Shown one piece after another: positions 13,080-25,559 of a stretch of DNA of 64,000 bases (position 1 is its first letter; every line of letters begins with the position of its first letter). The notes under the pieces are model-generated. The model saw only the letters and a list, made by a program, of their open reading frames with translations, did no database searches and had not been told where the DNA came from. The stretch comes from Diospyros lotus. Taxonomy: Eukaryota > Streptophyta > Magnoliopsida > Ericales > Ebenaceae. The DNA is taken from NCBI RefSeq assembly GCF_014633365.1, contig NC_068349.1, forward strand, positions 37,897,192 through 37,961,191. Direction: 5' to 3'. Position numbers and translations under genes: made by a program.

Positions 13080-13647
13080 GTTGGGCACAACTCAGCAGGT
13101 CGACCTAATTGTCAGAAGCTCAATAAGCTCATGGCCGAGCTCGTCAGAACAAAGCTACACGTCGCTGAGACCCGAGTTTAGACTGTGGAATCAAGCGAGT
13201 TAAAGCGAACTCCTAGCGATACTTTCAGCTCGCATAACAACTATGTTACGGAATAAATGGAGGTAAGGACCTATCTATTTTATCTAAAGCAAATCAGATC
13301 CCTGATAATACGAAGTCTATTCACGATTTTATGGAATTGACAGTAACATCTTATCTCCCTGATGTCATCCTTCCATTTTTAGATTTTATGTAATTGGAAA
13401 CACCTCTCATTATAAATAGAGGTCAAAAATACCATTATAGAGGGAGAGAACAACAAGAATAATATATTGTTACTCTATCGGAATATCCAAAGAACAGTCG
13501 TGGAGTATGTATCATTTTGGTTGAACCATGTAAAATTTCTCTGCATACCGTCTATCTTTGCTTCTACTTTGTTCTTCCTTTTTGTGTTTGAGTTTATTTT
13601 TTCATTACAGGCTTACGAATCACGATCGACTAATTCTAAACGTTGAT
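13080..13647 (+). mobile_element. LTR-related fragment, relative of the solo LTR at 56.4 kb
   Basis: From about 13130 to 13647 the sequence follows that of 56460-57062 in order: an AGCGAACTCCTAGCGAT segment, a TATAAATAGAGGTCAAAA TATA region near 13413, ATATTGTTACTCT, AACAGTCGTGGAGTATGTAT with GAACCATGTAAA, a CTTCCTTTTTGTGTTTG segment, and GACTAATTCTAAACGTTGA. The GTGGA...GAACCACGTAAA pattern is typical of R-U5 regions of plant LTR elements. The left boundary is not defined. Confidence 0.55.
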
Positions 13648-14112
13648 AATAAATAAATTGTAAAACGAATCAATTATTGTGATTTAGGATTTAAAGAGTA
13701 ATTTTCTTTCTTAAAACAATACAAAATGTCAAATTAGTCACTAAATTTCCATAAACGTTATTATGTTAGCCAACTATTGACTGAATCTAACGACGTTGGA
13801 AATATAGATTCAATGCATACTCATACAAAAAGCCCTCTCGTGTTTATTTATTAGGTAATATTCAAAAATCATCACAATTGTTTATATTTATGAGAAAATA
13901 ACATTATCATATTATTTTAATAACATTATTATATTACTTTAATAATATTGTTGTACAAAAAAGTTTATAAAAATATTATTTTATGTGGGGATAAAGACAT
14001 TAATCATGTTTTAAGTCAACGGAATGGAAAAGATAGAAAGGGAGGTCACACTGACTCTATTTTAAGTAAGAACCAATATGATTAGAGTGCATGCATAACC
14101 TTAAACTCTGGG

Positions 14113-15190
14113 GATCATCATGACACTAAGGAAATTTTGAAGAGAAAACGAATTGTTTACTCTTTAAGCAATTGTAAGATTGGGACCCGCAGTGGGTATT
14201 TGTCAAATTTTCGTGATAAATTTTGACCATTAAATTAATGTTTGATAGTAGGAGACTAAGTTAATTAATGACAAAAAAAGTAATAAATATTTATCTATAG
14301 TCAGAGAATTAGGAACTTTTATAGCCTACACAAAAATGGTCTATATGCCATTTTGGCAAAAAACCTTATTTGTGTTGTAACCTAAATATGTTCAAGACAT
14401 GGTTTAAGGGCTCTAGCCATACATATTAATTGAACTTATCGAGGTATCAGATCTTGTCATGTGACAGATCATCATGATACCAAGAAAATTTTAAAGAGAA
14501 AATGAATTGTTTACTTTTAAGCAATTTGAACGTTCAACTTTATATATAATACTCAAAGATTGAGACACGTAATAGATACTTGTCAAATTTTTTGTAAGTT
14601 TGGGATTCAGAATTTCCAAAATAAGTTTCGATAGTTAAGTTTGTGTTTGGTAGTGGGAGAGTAAGTTGAGTAATGAATAGAAGGATAGTAGATGTTTATC
14701 TATAGTAGGAGAATTTGGGGCTTTTATAGCTTGAACAATAATGGTCTAGACTTGATTTTTGCAAAAGACCTTATATGTGATGTGACCTAAGCATGTTCAA
14801 GACTTTAGCCATGTTAATTGAGCTTATTAAGGCACCATATCTTGTCATGTGACAAATGATCACGACGCCAAGAAAATTTTAAATAGAAAATGAATTTTTT
14901 TACTATTTAAATAATTGTACGTGCGATTTCATATATGTTGTTAAAAGATTGAAAATCATACTAGGTATTCTCAAATTTTTTATATGTTCATGGTTCAAAA
15001 TTTTCAAGATAAATTTTGAACCAATTGAGTAACAAATAAAAGGATAGTAAATAATTATCTATCATCAGTGAATTATGGACTTTTACACAAAAATAGTCTA
15101 GACATAATTTTTGCAAAATATCTTATCTTTGATATAACTTGAACATATCGTGTTTTGTTAGCTCATCAAAATCGTGCCATGTGTTAGTTC
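14113..15190. repeat. Three-copy tandem repeat, ~354-391 bp units
   Basis: Units start at GATCATCATGACACTAAGGA (14113), GATCATCATGATACCAAGAA (14467) and GATCACGACGCCAAGAAAAT (14858). Each contains the same ordered blocks: TTTTAAAGAGAAAATGAATT, a GACACGTAATAGATACTTGTC-like block, an AGTAGGAGA block, TTTTATAGC, and a GTAACCTAAATATGTTCAAGAC-like block. Copies are diverged, so the array is old. No open frame is conserved across the units. Confidence 0.75.
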
Positions 15191-17290
15191 TAGTTGATTT
15201 TTGTGACTTATTGGGTTGACTCATGTGGTATTTTGGGAATGATAGATTGATACATTAATTAATTAATTACCCCATCATCATGATTTAAAAAAAAAACAAT
15301 TGTACATATATAAAATATTTTAGTTTATTTTGTCACAATCTTAATTTTTATGAGTATATGTTAGGAATATTAGGAAAATTTTTACAAAGTAATTAAAAAT
15401 ACTAAATTGGTTTGTTGATTGAGAGGGCGAGAGATTAGAGAGGTCATAACTACATTAGATTTCAAAATTGTAAAAATATATTCAATTTAGACTTTTTATA
15501 GATATATAATTTATAATTATATAAAATATCACGGTAGAGTATAAATAAGAGATCTTATCTTTGTCACCCAACTTTGTACCCTTAGATATTTTTTGATATC
15601 CAAACTATCCTCGTTAAGATAGAATTTTGGCCAGTACATAAAAGGATAAGGAATCCATTCTTGTCCCCAATCATAAGGGTTTTGAATACAATTTACCTTC
15701 ATTTTCAGTGCAATTTATTCAAAAAAATTTAAATGCATTTCTTATGAAGAAAGGACACTCATATGTCTGCTTAGTGCATTTCCAAAACTCGTGTTAGGTA
15801 GTTCCATCGTATTAACTGACATCATGAATCGGTTGATTTTGTTGGATTGACTAACATTATTCAAATTAAAAATTGAGACATACACTTACTTGATGGGCGA
15901 ATCCAAGGGAAAGACTGTCCGTTTTCAAGATTAATTGGGTGAAATTTAAAATTTTAGATATAAAAAAAAGAAAAAAAAAAGAATTGAGGCATACACTCTA
16001 AATCACGAATACAAATATAAATGTCATAAAAAATATTATAACTGAGTAGCTACCTAAATGGTACGTTTGATAATAAAAAAGCCATGCAGCATTGGGTATA
16101 ATATGAGCGGTCAGAGGCGTAATGATTCTGAATTGGGCTGCCGCTGTTGAGTGGATTTAGAGTAGAGGGTGGACCGACGGAGAAAGGGGTGGAAGCCGAT
16201 GACCTCAACTCAACTCTCGGCCACTCTGGGCCATCGCCATTTGTCGTCGGCTTGGACCTTTCTCTGTGATTCAGTGGTCCTAGACTGTTTTGGTTTTGGA
16301 AATGGCATTTCCCCTTTATAAATAAATTTATAATAATTTATCTAAAATTAATAGCAATTTAATAATAGATAAAATTATTACTAGTTTTATTAATTTATCA
16401 AATTATTACTAGTTTTATTAATTCCTCTCTTTCTCTTTTTAAAGAATCAAAATTATTTGCTCAATTAATATGATAAGAAATAAACAAAATTTGATAAAAC
16501 TCTTTGTAATCCTTTAAATAAACTTATAAAAATATCTTTTCTTAAAGCTCTTCAATAGCGGCATGTGTCTCATGATATTTAGATTTCGAAACAAAACAAA
16601 TGAATACCCAAAATGTCAAATTTAGGTTAGGAACTTGAGAGTATACTAAATTCAAAAAAAAAAAAAATATCTATCTTAAATAAATAGATCATCTTCTTCT
16701 AAACTTAGATCTTTACTTGTCAAGATTGTCTCATAACCAAGATCTGATCGTTCTCCTTTATCGATCTCACATAACATTTATATATATAAAAACAAAAATT
16801 ATAAAAAATAGAAATATCAATTATTATATATCGTTACTTTGATTATTTTGATCCATTTTTAGTATTAAGAATGACTTGATTATCAAAAAAATTTATTGAC
16901 AGAACCGAGCTCCACTCTTGCAAGTGAGCCTTAGATTTCAACAATCAAATGCATTAAGATTTAAACAATCATGGTAATCATCGGCTTCAATAATTATTAA
17001 TATTAAATTTAAATTTATGTTTATTATTATTTTAATAATAATTATTTGTAAACAATTCTCAAATTTAAATACGGAATTAAGACTTTGGCTATTTGCAGGG
17101 GCTCTGTGTCTTTCCAAATTGCCCCTTTTTTATGTTTTCTTTTTAGATAAACCTTTTTTACGTATGAAAAAAAAAGGCAAATGGCATTCTGGTTATTTTG
17201 CGGAGAATAGGAGGGCAGAGTTGGCACGTCAAAGTATATATACTGGCGCTTTGTGCTGGACGATGGTCTTCAAACGCCTGCACATAATTC
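15191..17290. other. Intergenic DNA upstream of the GH3 gene
   Basis: No gene could be supported. The block at 16090-16310 is clearly less AT-rich than its neighbours, but I saw no coding frame, tRNA shape or repeat ends in it. Poly(A) runs occur near 15960 and 16655. Confidence 0.5.
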
Positions 17291-17313
17291 AAAGGACTCC
17301 GCTTTGCAAACCC

Positions 17314-17452
17314 CCCCCTCTCTCTCTCTCTCTCTCCCTCTCTCTCTCAGTCTTGCTGTAACGGCGAGTCAGCGACCGCAGTGAAACTGTTACGACTCTC
17401 TCAATTTCACCGCCGCTCTCTCTCTCTCTTTATATATATATATATATAGGCC
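17314..17452 (+). promoter_or_regulatory. Likely core promoter / 5' UTR of the GH3 (JAR1-like) gene
   Basis: A C-run followed by CT microsatellites (about 17312-17348 and 17415-17430) leads into a run of alternating TA at about 17431-17448. CT-rich stretches are common around plant transcription starts. The first untranslated exon probably ends near 17500, where TAG|GTATGT gives a donor-like site, with an acceptor-like AAATGCAG at 18795 just before the start codon. The TA run could be the TATA region. The start site itself cannot be fixed from sequence. Confidence 0.45.
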
Positions 17453-18817
17453 GTTCGTGCGGTGTAGGGTCTACTGTGGCGGTGTGGAGGATTCCGGTAG
17501 GTATGTTCTTGAACCGCCTTATTTTCTGTTCAGTTTCTGATGAGCAAGTGCTTTCGATTTGTGAGTTAATTGTTTGATTTATTCTATATGCTGTATCTTT
17601 TGTTCTGTTGCCGATTTTCTTCTTGAAATTCAAGGACTTGTCTGGGGAGGCAAATGCAACGCTTGCTCGGTCTGATTTAGGAAGAACACTACTGTTCTGT
17701 TCGAATTTATCAGTCCACATCGAGTTTCGAATTACTGATTTAGGATTTTGAATTTGGCCCGAAATTTTCTCAAAAGTTTGTGCTGATTGATATTCAACGG
17801 CTTCTTCCATATAGGGAACTGCTATGCTTGTGGAAAACTCTGTCTATGTTTGAATTTTCTTTGTCAAATTCGACAGTTTCAAAGTTGCATAAGCTGCTTT
17901 CGTTTCAGTTTTATCCATGTATAGGAATTTACACATCAAATATATCTATGTCATGCTCACAGAAGTACGTATTTGTGTATATACTCTTTCTGCAGTGTTT
18001 GTTTGTGACTATATATTATATATATTATTTACCTGTACAGAGTGTTGTATCGCGAATTCTGGAATTTTATAGGATGACATTCTTGATTTTGTCGGCCTTT
18101 CGCTAATAATTGGATGAATTGTTACTGTTTTTGGATTATTATGCTCTTGAACAATAGGAAGGTTCATGAATTACCCATATACAACCAACCTTTGGACTCG
18201 AGTTTAAAATTCTCTTTCCACTTTCAAGCGCGCTTTTTGGTTGGTAACTTTTCTTGCTGACTTTGTTGATCACCGCCAGCTAAACACAGGTTCCCAATCA
18301 CCTTTCCATCCCTGGATTGGGGACTATTATTTTTACATATTTGTTCTTGTCGTCCGTGAACTTTTACCTTTAATTTCTCCATTTCTATGACTTGATCTGA
18401 TTTTGCATTTGCTTATTTATCGTTTCCTGAGGCGGAACTGTTTTGAACTTCTGTTCCTGTTGAATGCTTTTGAAATCAATTCGCTTATGTTTGCCCGATT
18501 ACTGTAAAAATTGGTCTTTGAACTGGATTCTAGTCCTTGTGCACTCAGCAACAGAGTCCTCCAAGCTTGGTTTCCTCACCCTTCTTTGGTGCAGTTTTAA
18601 TTACTTTCTCAATTATGCACACTGCACGTCTTCAAACTGTTTTCCTCTTGTTTTACCAAAATTAATTCTCCAATTTGTGCTTTTGTTTATGCATTGGAGG
18701 TTGTTTGATCACTGGATTTGTTTTTGGTTTGTGCTGCATCGCGTGCCCAATATTGCTGTATATTTGAAACTTATGGGAGTGTTTGGCAAATGCAGCAGCT
18801 GTACAAAGTCTGCGAGG

Positions 18818-21729
18818 ATGTTGGTGAAGATGGCCCAAAAATTTGATCCTGAAGAAGTCATAGAAGAATTTGAGATGCTGTCAAAGGATGCTGAGAGAGT
18901 GCAGATAGAGACCCTGCAGAAAATTCTACTGGAAAATGGCAACACGGAGTACTTACAAAAATGGGGTCTGAACGGAAGAATCGACCCCGAGAGCTTCAGG
19001 GCTTCTGTTCCACTCGTTACTCACAATGATTTGGATCCTTACATCCGGAAAATCATGGATGGTGACAATGCCCTTATCCTCACAAGAAAACCAATAACAA
19101 CTATCTCTTTAAGGTGCTTGTAACAAATGCTTATTTCTTCTGCTATTTTACTATCATTTTCTTATAAAAAGTTGTGATGTTTATGTCTGTTACTCTTTGT
19201 TTCATGCAGTTCTGGTACCACTCAAGGAAAGCCCAAGTTTGTCCCATTTAACGAAGAGTTGATGGAATCCACTATGCAGATATTTAAGACGTCTTTTGCA
19301 TTTAGAAACAGGTAATATCCTTTGGGTATTACAAAAGGATTTGGTTTATATTGGTTTAAGATGTCCTTAGTTGTAGTTGACCATGATAATATATGGTTGA
19401 AATATGTAGACAGAGTTTCATTTCACCTTTTAAATAATTTTTTTCTTCTTTGGTTCATTAAAAAAAAATATATATATAAAGCATTTGTGAATATCTAGAG
19501 TAGCTGTTTGCGCAACTTTTGAAATCCCCACGAAAATTCTTCTTTTTTCTTTTAAATTTATTAGGGAACTTAATCTGGTTAATGCTAACACACCATGAGA
19601 TAACAAATTCTATTTCTTAATTGTTCTAAGTTGTCAGATGCAATCTTACAGTTGGTTAGTGCTTTTGAAGAGTCATCATCTTTAGTGTAGAAGTTCTGAA
19701 CAGTCGGATATTAATCAGTATAATGCACTTGGCAGATAAATTGCATATTCGCATATATTTATTCATCTACCTCTAAGCATCCAATAACAAATATTTGCCA
19801 TCAATTGGGACTCCACAACGAGACATGCAACAAAGACTCTACAGTCTTGTTTTCTGACGTTTTTTAAGACTCTTCGGGTTTCCCATGGTGGCCTTTTGTG
19901 TTTCAGATTTTTCTCCCTTTCGAATGAGTTTTTAACAAGTTGGCGGCTGGTTTGCAGGGAATTTCCTCTTGGGAATGGAAAGGCTTTACAGTTTATTTAC
20001 AGCAGCAAGCAGTTCAAAACAAATGGGGGTCTGGCAGCTGGAACTGCAACCACGAATGTGTTTAGTAATTCGGTGTACAAGCATACTATGAAGGCTATGC
20101 AGACACCATATTGTAGCCCTGATGAAGTGATATTTGGTTCCGACTTCCAGCAATCCTTGTACTGCCATCTTCTAAGTGGACTCATTTACTGGGATGAAGT
20201 GCAAGTTGTGTCTTCTACGTTTGCCCACAGCATTGTTTATGCCTTTCGCACCTTTGAACAAGTCTGGGATGAACTGTGTACTGATATTCGAGAAGGAGTT
20301 CTCACCAGCCGAATCACTGTCCCATCCATTCGAACTGCAATGGAAAAATTGCTCAAGCCAAATCCTAAATTGGCTGATATGATCCGCAAAAAATGCTTGG
20401 GATTAAGCAACTGGTATGGGTTAATACCAGAGCTATTTCCTAATGTTAAGTATGTGTATGGGATCATGACTGGGTCAATGGAACCCTATTTGAAAAAATT
20501 GAGACACTATGCAGGCGAGCTGCCACTGCTGAGTGCTGATTATGGGTCTTCTGAAGGATGGGTTGGAGCAAATGTGAACCCAAAGTTACCCCCTGAATTG
20601 GCCACTTTTGCCGTGCTTCCCAACATTGGCTACTTTGAATTTATTCCTTTGAGGGCTAATGTTGAGGGTCAGAAGCAAGATGAAAGTGAGGCCCCCTTCC
20701 CCTCCATGGAGCCCAAGCCTGTGGGTCTGACTGAAGTGAAAGTTGGTGAAGAGTACGAGATCATCGTCACCAATTTTGCAGGTAATTAAGTTTGAAACAT
20801 GACTTGAATTTGTTGTCCTGGTTGATTGAACTTTGAAAACCCCCATTTTCCGTTAAATTGCTGTCCATGTGGTCATGTGGTTGCCGGAAACAAGCCTAAC
20901 AGCTTTATCTTGTGAAGGCTTCGGTTGCGCCCATATTGTTTCATATTTTTCATTCTTAGGCTGTTTAGCTCACATGACCAAGTTGGCTGGTTTGGAGACA
21001 AGTATCTATGATTATTTGTACGGTAGCACTTTTTCATATGTAGCTCATGGCACAACTAAATGGTTGACATCTTACCGCGAGATCCCCCAGTAATTAAGTA
21101 TCTAATTTGATCATGCAAATTTCATAGAATCAAGAGAAAAAAAAAAAAACAAAAAGACAGAAAATTTAACTCACATTGACTTTGCAGGTCTATATCGGTA
21201 TAGACTAGGAGATGTGGTGAAGGTAGCAGGCTTCCATAACTCCACGCCAGAGCTCCAATTCATCTGCAGAAGCAATCTCCTCCTCACCATTAACATCGAC
21301 AAGAACACCGAGAAAGATCTGCAGCTAGCCGTGGAGGCAGCCGCCAAGCTGCTGGCGGAAGAGAAACTTGAAGTCGTCGACTTCACAAGCCACGTTGATT
21401 TGTCAACCGACCCAGGCCACTACGTGGTCTTTTGGGAAGTGAGTGGCGACGCCGGGGAGGACTTGCTTAAGGAGTGCTGCAACTGTTTGGACCGTTCGTT
21501 TATAGACGCGGGCTACATGAGCTCCCGTAAAGTGAAAGCCATCGGTGCCTTGGAACTCCGTCTTGTTCGGAGGGGAACCTTCCAGAAGATCCTGGACCAC
21601 TACGTGGATCTGGGGGCTGCTGTCAGCCAGTTCAAAACCCCCCGCTGCGTGGGCCCCACGAATGGCAAGGTGTTGCAGATCCTCTGCAACAACGTTGTTG
21701 AGAGCTACTTCAGTGCTGCTTTTAGTTGA
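18818..21729 (+). CDS. JAR1-like: GH3 family jasmonoyl-amino acid synthetase (JAR1/JAR4-like)
   Basis: This gene joins jasmonic acid to an amino acid, typically isoleucine, through an acyl-adenylate, making the active hormone JA-Ile in the cytosol. Four coding exons are read: 18818-19113, 19210-19311, 19958-20781 and 21188-21729, all with GT-AG borders and consistent phase, giving 587 aa (Arabidopsis JAR1 is 575). The start MLVKMAQKFDPEEVIEEFE aligns with the JAR1 N-terminus. The three GH3 nucleotide-binding motifs are present: SSGTTQGKPK (residues 99-108, split by intron 1), DYGSSEGW (327-334) and YRYRLGDVV (410-418). The C-terminal NIDKNTEKDLQLAVEAAAK region is also typical. The frame remains open upstream to 18464, but that stretch reads as 5' UTR intron with an acceptor at 18794-18795. 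Every motif is intact. The GH3.11 (JAR1) branch is more likely than the auxin-conjugating branch, judged from recall of JAR1-type proteins. Confidence 0.95.
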
Positions 21730-23769
21730 ATATATGTTCTGTCGTGTAACAGTTTGGATTTTTGGATTAGGTTTATTTACACTTCATCATAGGTCTTTGC
21801 TTTCTCAATAATGCTGCTTCCAACCAGTTGTACAAAATTTGTAGTCTCTTCCAACTTACAACTGCTGCCCCTCATCAGCAGCTATCCATTGTATTTCCAT
21901 GCCCACCAAAATGTAGGTTGTACGCTTGTACTGAATTGGTTTCTCTCTTGCATGCTATTGCTAGGGCTTAACCTTTAGGGGAAATTATTATATATATCAA
22001 GTTAAATCATCTTTAACTTAACAAAGACCTACTTAAAAGTTTGAATCCTTATTCTTTCTTCCTATGAAACCTCGTTTGTACGCTACAACTGGATTGGTTA
22101 TTCCTGGCAATATTTTCACCGGGATTCGTTAAACAGGACTGCAGGCATGACCTGAAGAGCATGCGGACACATTTAATTATTTGCAGCTCAAGACTGTCAT
22201 AGTTTTCCGTTGTGAGTATCAAGGCAAGGTTGAGGGTAGTGGAGCGGGTCAGCTGCATTAAGATTGATCATGCAGGTGTGCGTGGGTGTATGGGGGAGGG
22301 GTGTTAGTCGACCATTTCTCATTGGAGCTGCTAAGCCATGGCCTTTTGATGTTTGGGGCTATGGCCGATAAGGGTTAAAGGAACGGAGTTCTAGCGAGTC
22401 AGAGAGGGAAAAGGTAGGGTTTCATTGTGAAGAAGAAGAACGAGAAGAAGCAGAAGCCATAGCGTAGAAGACAAGACCGAACCGAGGGAGTTCCATTTTT
22501 GAAATATCTTGCCTTTCCCCCCTCATTTGCCTCATCTTCAACCTCAATCAAATTGTCACAATCTTCCATGTACGTGCGGTACGTAGCTTTAGTTTTGGAT
22601 AATGTTCTTCATAAAAAAACAGAAACGACCCAGCGAATTAGCGTAGAGAAACTGAAAATCACAAACAAAGAATTTTCTTAAAACTTTTATTCTTCCAGAA
22701 ATTGTCTTTTACATTCTTAGGAACCCTCAAGAACTCCACCAATAACAAAATTTTCCAAAAATAGTAAGTTAGAAACTAAATAAGCAAAATCAAAGCACTA
22801 ATTGAAACAAGATCAGTGCCGTATACAGCAATCAAAACAGACCTTCCTACAAAAAGTTATCAACTAATCAAATCTTTCATAAAATAGCAAATTTGCTAAT
22901 TTGAAGGCCTAAACAACCGAATTTGGCCAAAAAACGCCATGCATCACAGCCAAAGGCGTGAGTTTTGTTTGCAAGGCTGTTTCTGATCAAATCATGTAGT
23001 CAAAACCCCAAAAATGGAAACTGCCAAAATATAGTAGAAATAACCAAGAAGGGAAGTGTCAATTTACCTCCTTCACGCCCGCATCAAGAAACATATTCAC
23101 CCCCTCAAGACTCTGCTTTATAAGCTCCACTTTGACATTCTCCGGAGTCTTAAAGCATGCCTTGGCATTCTTTTAAGAGTTCCAATCTGATGTTATTTTG
23201 CTCTAAAAATCCCAACCTTGGTGGTCTTCCCACGATGCATCCACGTGACATAACTAGGATCCTTAGGATCTTGTAAAAGATTATTATCCTTCAAAGCAAG
23301 ATTATTTTGTCACTGCTCATGAATTAGGAAGTTATTTTTATTCAATTTTATTTACAATTATAAATTAAAAATAGTTGGATATTATTTATAGTTAATTTAC
23401 AGTTAGTTAAGTAGTTGTGGAGTGATGATAACTGTTTTAAATAACTATTGAATAATTACGAAATCGCAATTTAGAAAAGGCCAATTTACCAATCATTCTC
23501 TATACTTTCCAAGTGGGTCTCTAGAAAAAAATTATTTTGTGCTTTGAAGATAAAATTTGTGCCCTAAATCAATCACATGACACGGCATGCATGTTTGTGA
23601 TAAAGTTGAACTTATGATATATTGAAAAGAGTTTATATTATTATTAATAAATTTAACCATATTATAAATACGTAATAATATACAATTATTTTAAAACAAC
23701 AATTTTATCTACTGGTGTGGTGCCTCAAATGAAAAATAATCTCATCTTTAGAAACAAGAGAAATTAAGA
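21730..23769. other. GH3 3' flank and intergenic DNA
   Basis: After the GH3 stop codon, 3' UTR-like sequence runs to about 22000. The block at 22270-22680 is less AT-rich and holds an AGGGTTT telo-box-like motif near 22417 and GAAGAAGAA runs. A minus-strand frame of about 57 codons starts at an ATG near 22570, but it matches nothing I know. The possible exon remnant at 23068-23169 is listed separately. Confidence 0.4.
23068..23169 (-). pseudogene. Possible orphan exon or gene remnant
   Basis: On the minus strand, 34 codons read NAKACFKTPENVKVELIKQ and then SLEGVNMFLDAGVKE. They are preceded by an AG (TCTTAAAAG) and followed by a GTAAAT donor-like site. The composition looks protein-like, with amphipathic spacing. 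The preceding bases carry a different open frame (LEQNNIRLELLKECQ), suggesting a frameshifted continuation. I do not recognise the family and found no start codon or partner exons, so this may be a decayed gene fragment or chance. Confidence 0.22.
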
Positions 23770-24627
23770 GGGTAAAATGCACTCGAATTTCCGTCGTTTG
23801 TGGAGATATTTCTTCTTATTTTGAAAGTTCTTGTGATTTATTTTTTTGTTGTTGAGATACCCTTTTCATTGATTTTAAAATAGAGACGACATTAATTAAG
23901 GTATATCTAATCCTTTTAAAAAAAAAATTATCTTTAATTAAATAAATTAAAAAATAAGGAAGAAGAGGGATTGTTGCTTGCATCTAAAAGGGTCACCATC
24001 AACAATGTTGCAAGGGAGGGGCAAGAAGAGAGATGGAGATCATTTTTGGTGCCATCATCGAAAACATTGGTTCTAGCTAAAAACTTGCTCGTTGTTGCTA
24101 ATACTATTTTTTTTTTCTCTCTCCCTCTCTCTCTCACTTGCACCCGTAGATGGGTTTGATTTTGATTCCACTAATGGTCCAATGTCTAGCAATGATGTTG
24201 GGTTTGTTTTGGCTAAAACCAAATCAAAATTGAAATCAATGAAGAAGACAGAGAAGATAAACTGTCCTCATTGCGTCGATTCGTCCTTCTTCTTCTTCTT
24301 CTTCCCCTCTCTCTCTTTCTCTCTAGCTACTAGAGCCAACATATGATGAGGCCGTTGTTGGTGGGTTCTACACCCATTGGTGATGGGTTCTAGAGGTTTC
24401 TAGAACCTATTCAATGATGGATTCTAGTTGGAAGCCATTATCTTGGTGTTACTAGCAGCCAGTACTTGGAGCTGTCGGTAGCAATGGGTTTCCAATTGAC
24501 AATTTTTTTATTTTTATTTTAAGTTAATTAGTAATTGAGGGCAAAAAATTAAACCGCATGAATTAGAAGGGAGATGTTTGGACTAATAATCCAAATCACA
24601 AGAGACACGAGTGCGTGCGTGTTACCC
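23770..24627. mobile_element. Possible Mutator-like non-autonomous element
   Basis: The left end GGGTAAAATGCACTCG and the reverse complement of the right end GGGTAACACGCACGCACTCG form an imperfect inverted pair. The flanking nonamers AAATTAAGA and AAATAAAAA match at 7 of 9, within the 9-bp range of Mutator-like elements, although both are A-rich and could match by chance. The interior is GC-richer with CT runs and short open frames that I take as non-coding. It could be a Pack-MULE-type element with captured sequence. Confidence 0.35.
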
Positions 24628-25559
24628 AAATAAAAAAAGAAAGAAAAATGTTACTACAAGTAAAGACCCCCCAGAATGAACACAATTTTCCCAGTCATCT
24701 GTATGCTTTCCAAGTAGGTAGGTCTAAGAAAACAAGAAAAGAGAAGAAAGGAAAAGTTACTTATAATAAAGACAGACACCACAAAGCCCAGAAACCATAG
24801 CATTGAGCCTGAAATAATTAATTTAGTAGTCAGGCTGTATCAATTCATGTTTGTCATGTTCCAATATGTACACCAGTACTTATGCATACCCTTCAAAGCA
24901 TTCTTTCAATGTCCTCCATATGTTGTCTAAATTCATCCAATCCAGCTCAACCCCCCCCCCCCCCCCCCCCCCCCAACAAATCCTATATATAAAAAAAATT
25001 ACAAAAGCGATTATAACTTTATGTTAGGACATGTCTCAAATATCATAACAAAAAATGAAGATAGAACAAAACTAAACAAGTGAACAAACACTTCTTCCAA
25101 ATAAAGAAATAAGAAAAATAAAATTATACAACTATATATGTACAGGACTCGAATTGAGGAAGTGTTGGACTCGGGTTGAAAAATGAATCTGGCACTTTGT
25201 TATTGTAACTCAAATTCTGATTTAGGCACATGACATATATAGACAAGGTTTATGTAGAGCTAATCATACTCATTTATTTATGTTTCTAGTACTGAAATAT
25301 TGTATTAGCGGATCTGTCATTTTCTTCAACCAGCTTTCACCAATAATTTTGGGGAATCAAAATATTTAATGTTATTGCTCATTTGCACTTCTTTTTACCC
25401 CAATTTTCAATTTTGCTCTCAGCACATGCACCATAACTCATCTGGGTCAGGGGCAAATTGGGTATTTTGAATTAAAAAAGTTTCCTTATTAAGTGGAGAG
25501 GAGGACACATTAACTAGCCAGCCAGCCTGCTTAAGGTTCTGAACACATTAACTAACAAG
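24628..25559. other. Intergenic DNA upstream of the 129-residue gene, with poly(C)
   Basis: A run of 24 C residues lies at 24951-24974, a length-unstable tract. The rest is AT-rich. No clear TATA box for the gene at 25560 was identified. Confidence 0.5.

Noticed and set aside
17017..17361. 114-codon open frame upstream of the GH3 gene
   Set aside because: It ends in CT repeats of the promoter/leader and shows no protein-like pattern.
18464..18817. N-terminal extension of the GH3 frame
   Set aside because: The extension is Cys/Phe/Leu-rich intron-like sequence, has a splice acceptor at 18795, and the JAR1-type N-terminus begins at 18818.
24092..24346. 84-codon open frame starting MLLILFFFSLSLSLSL
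   Set aside because: The apparent signal peptide is made by CT repeats, and the rest matches nothing.
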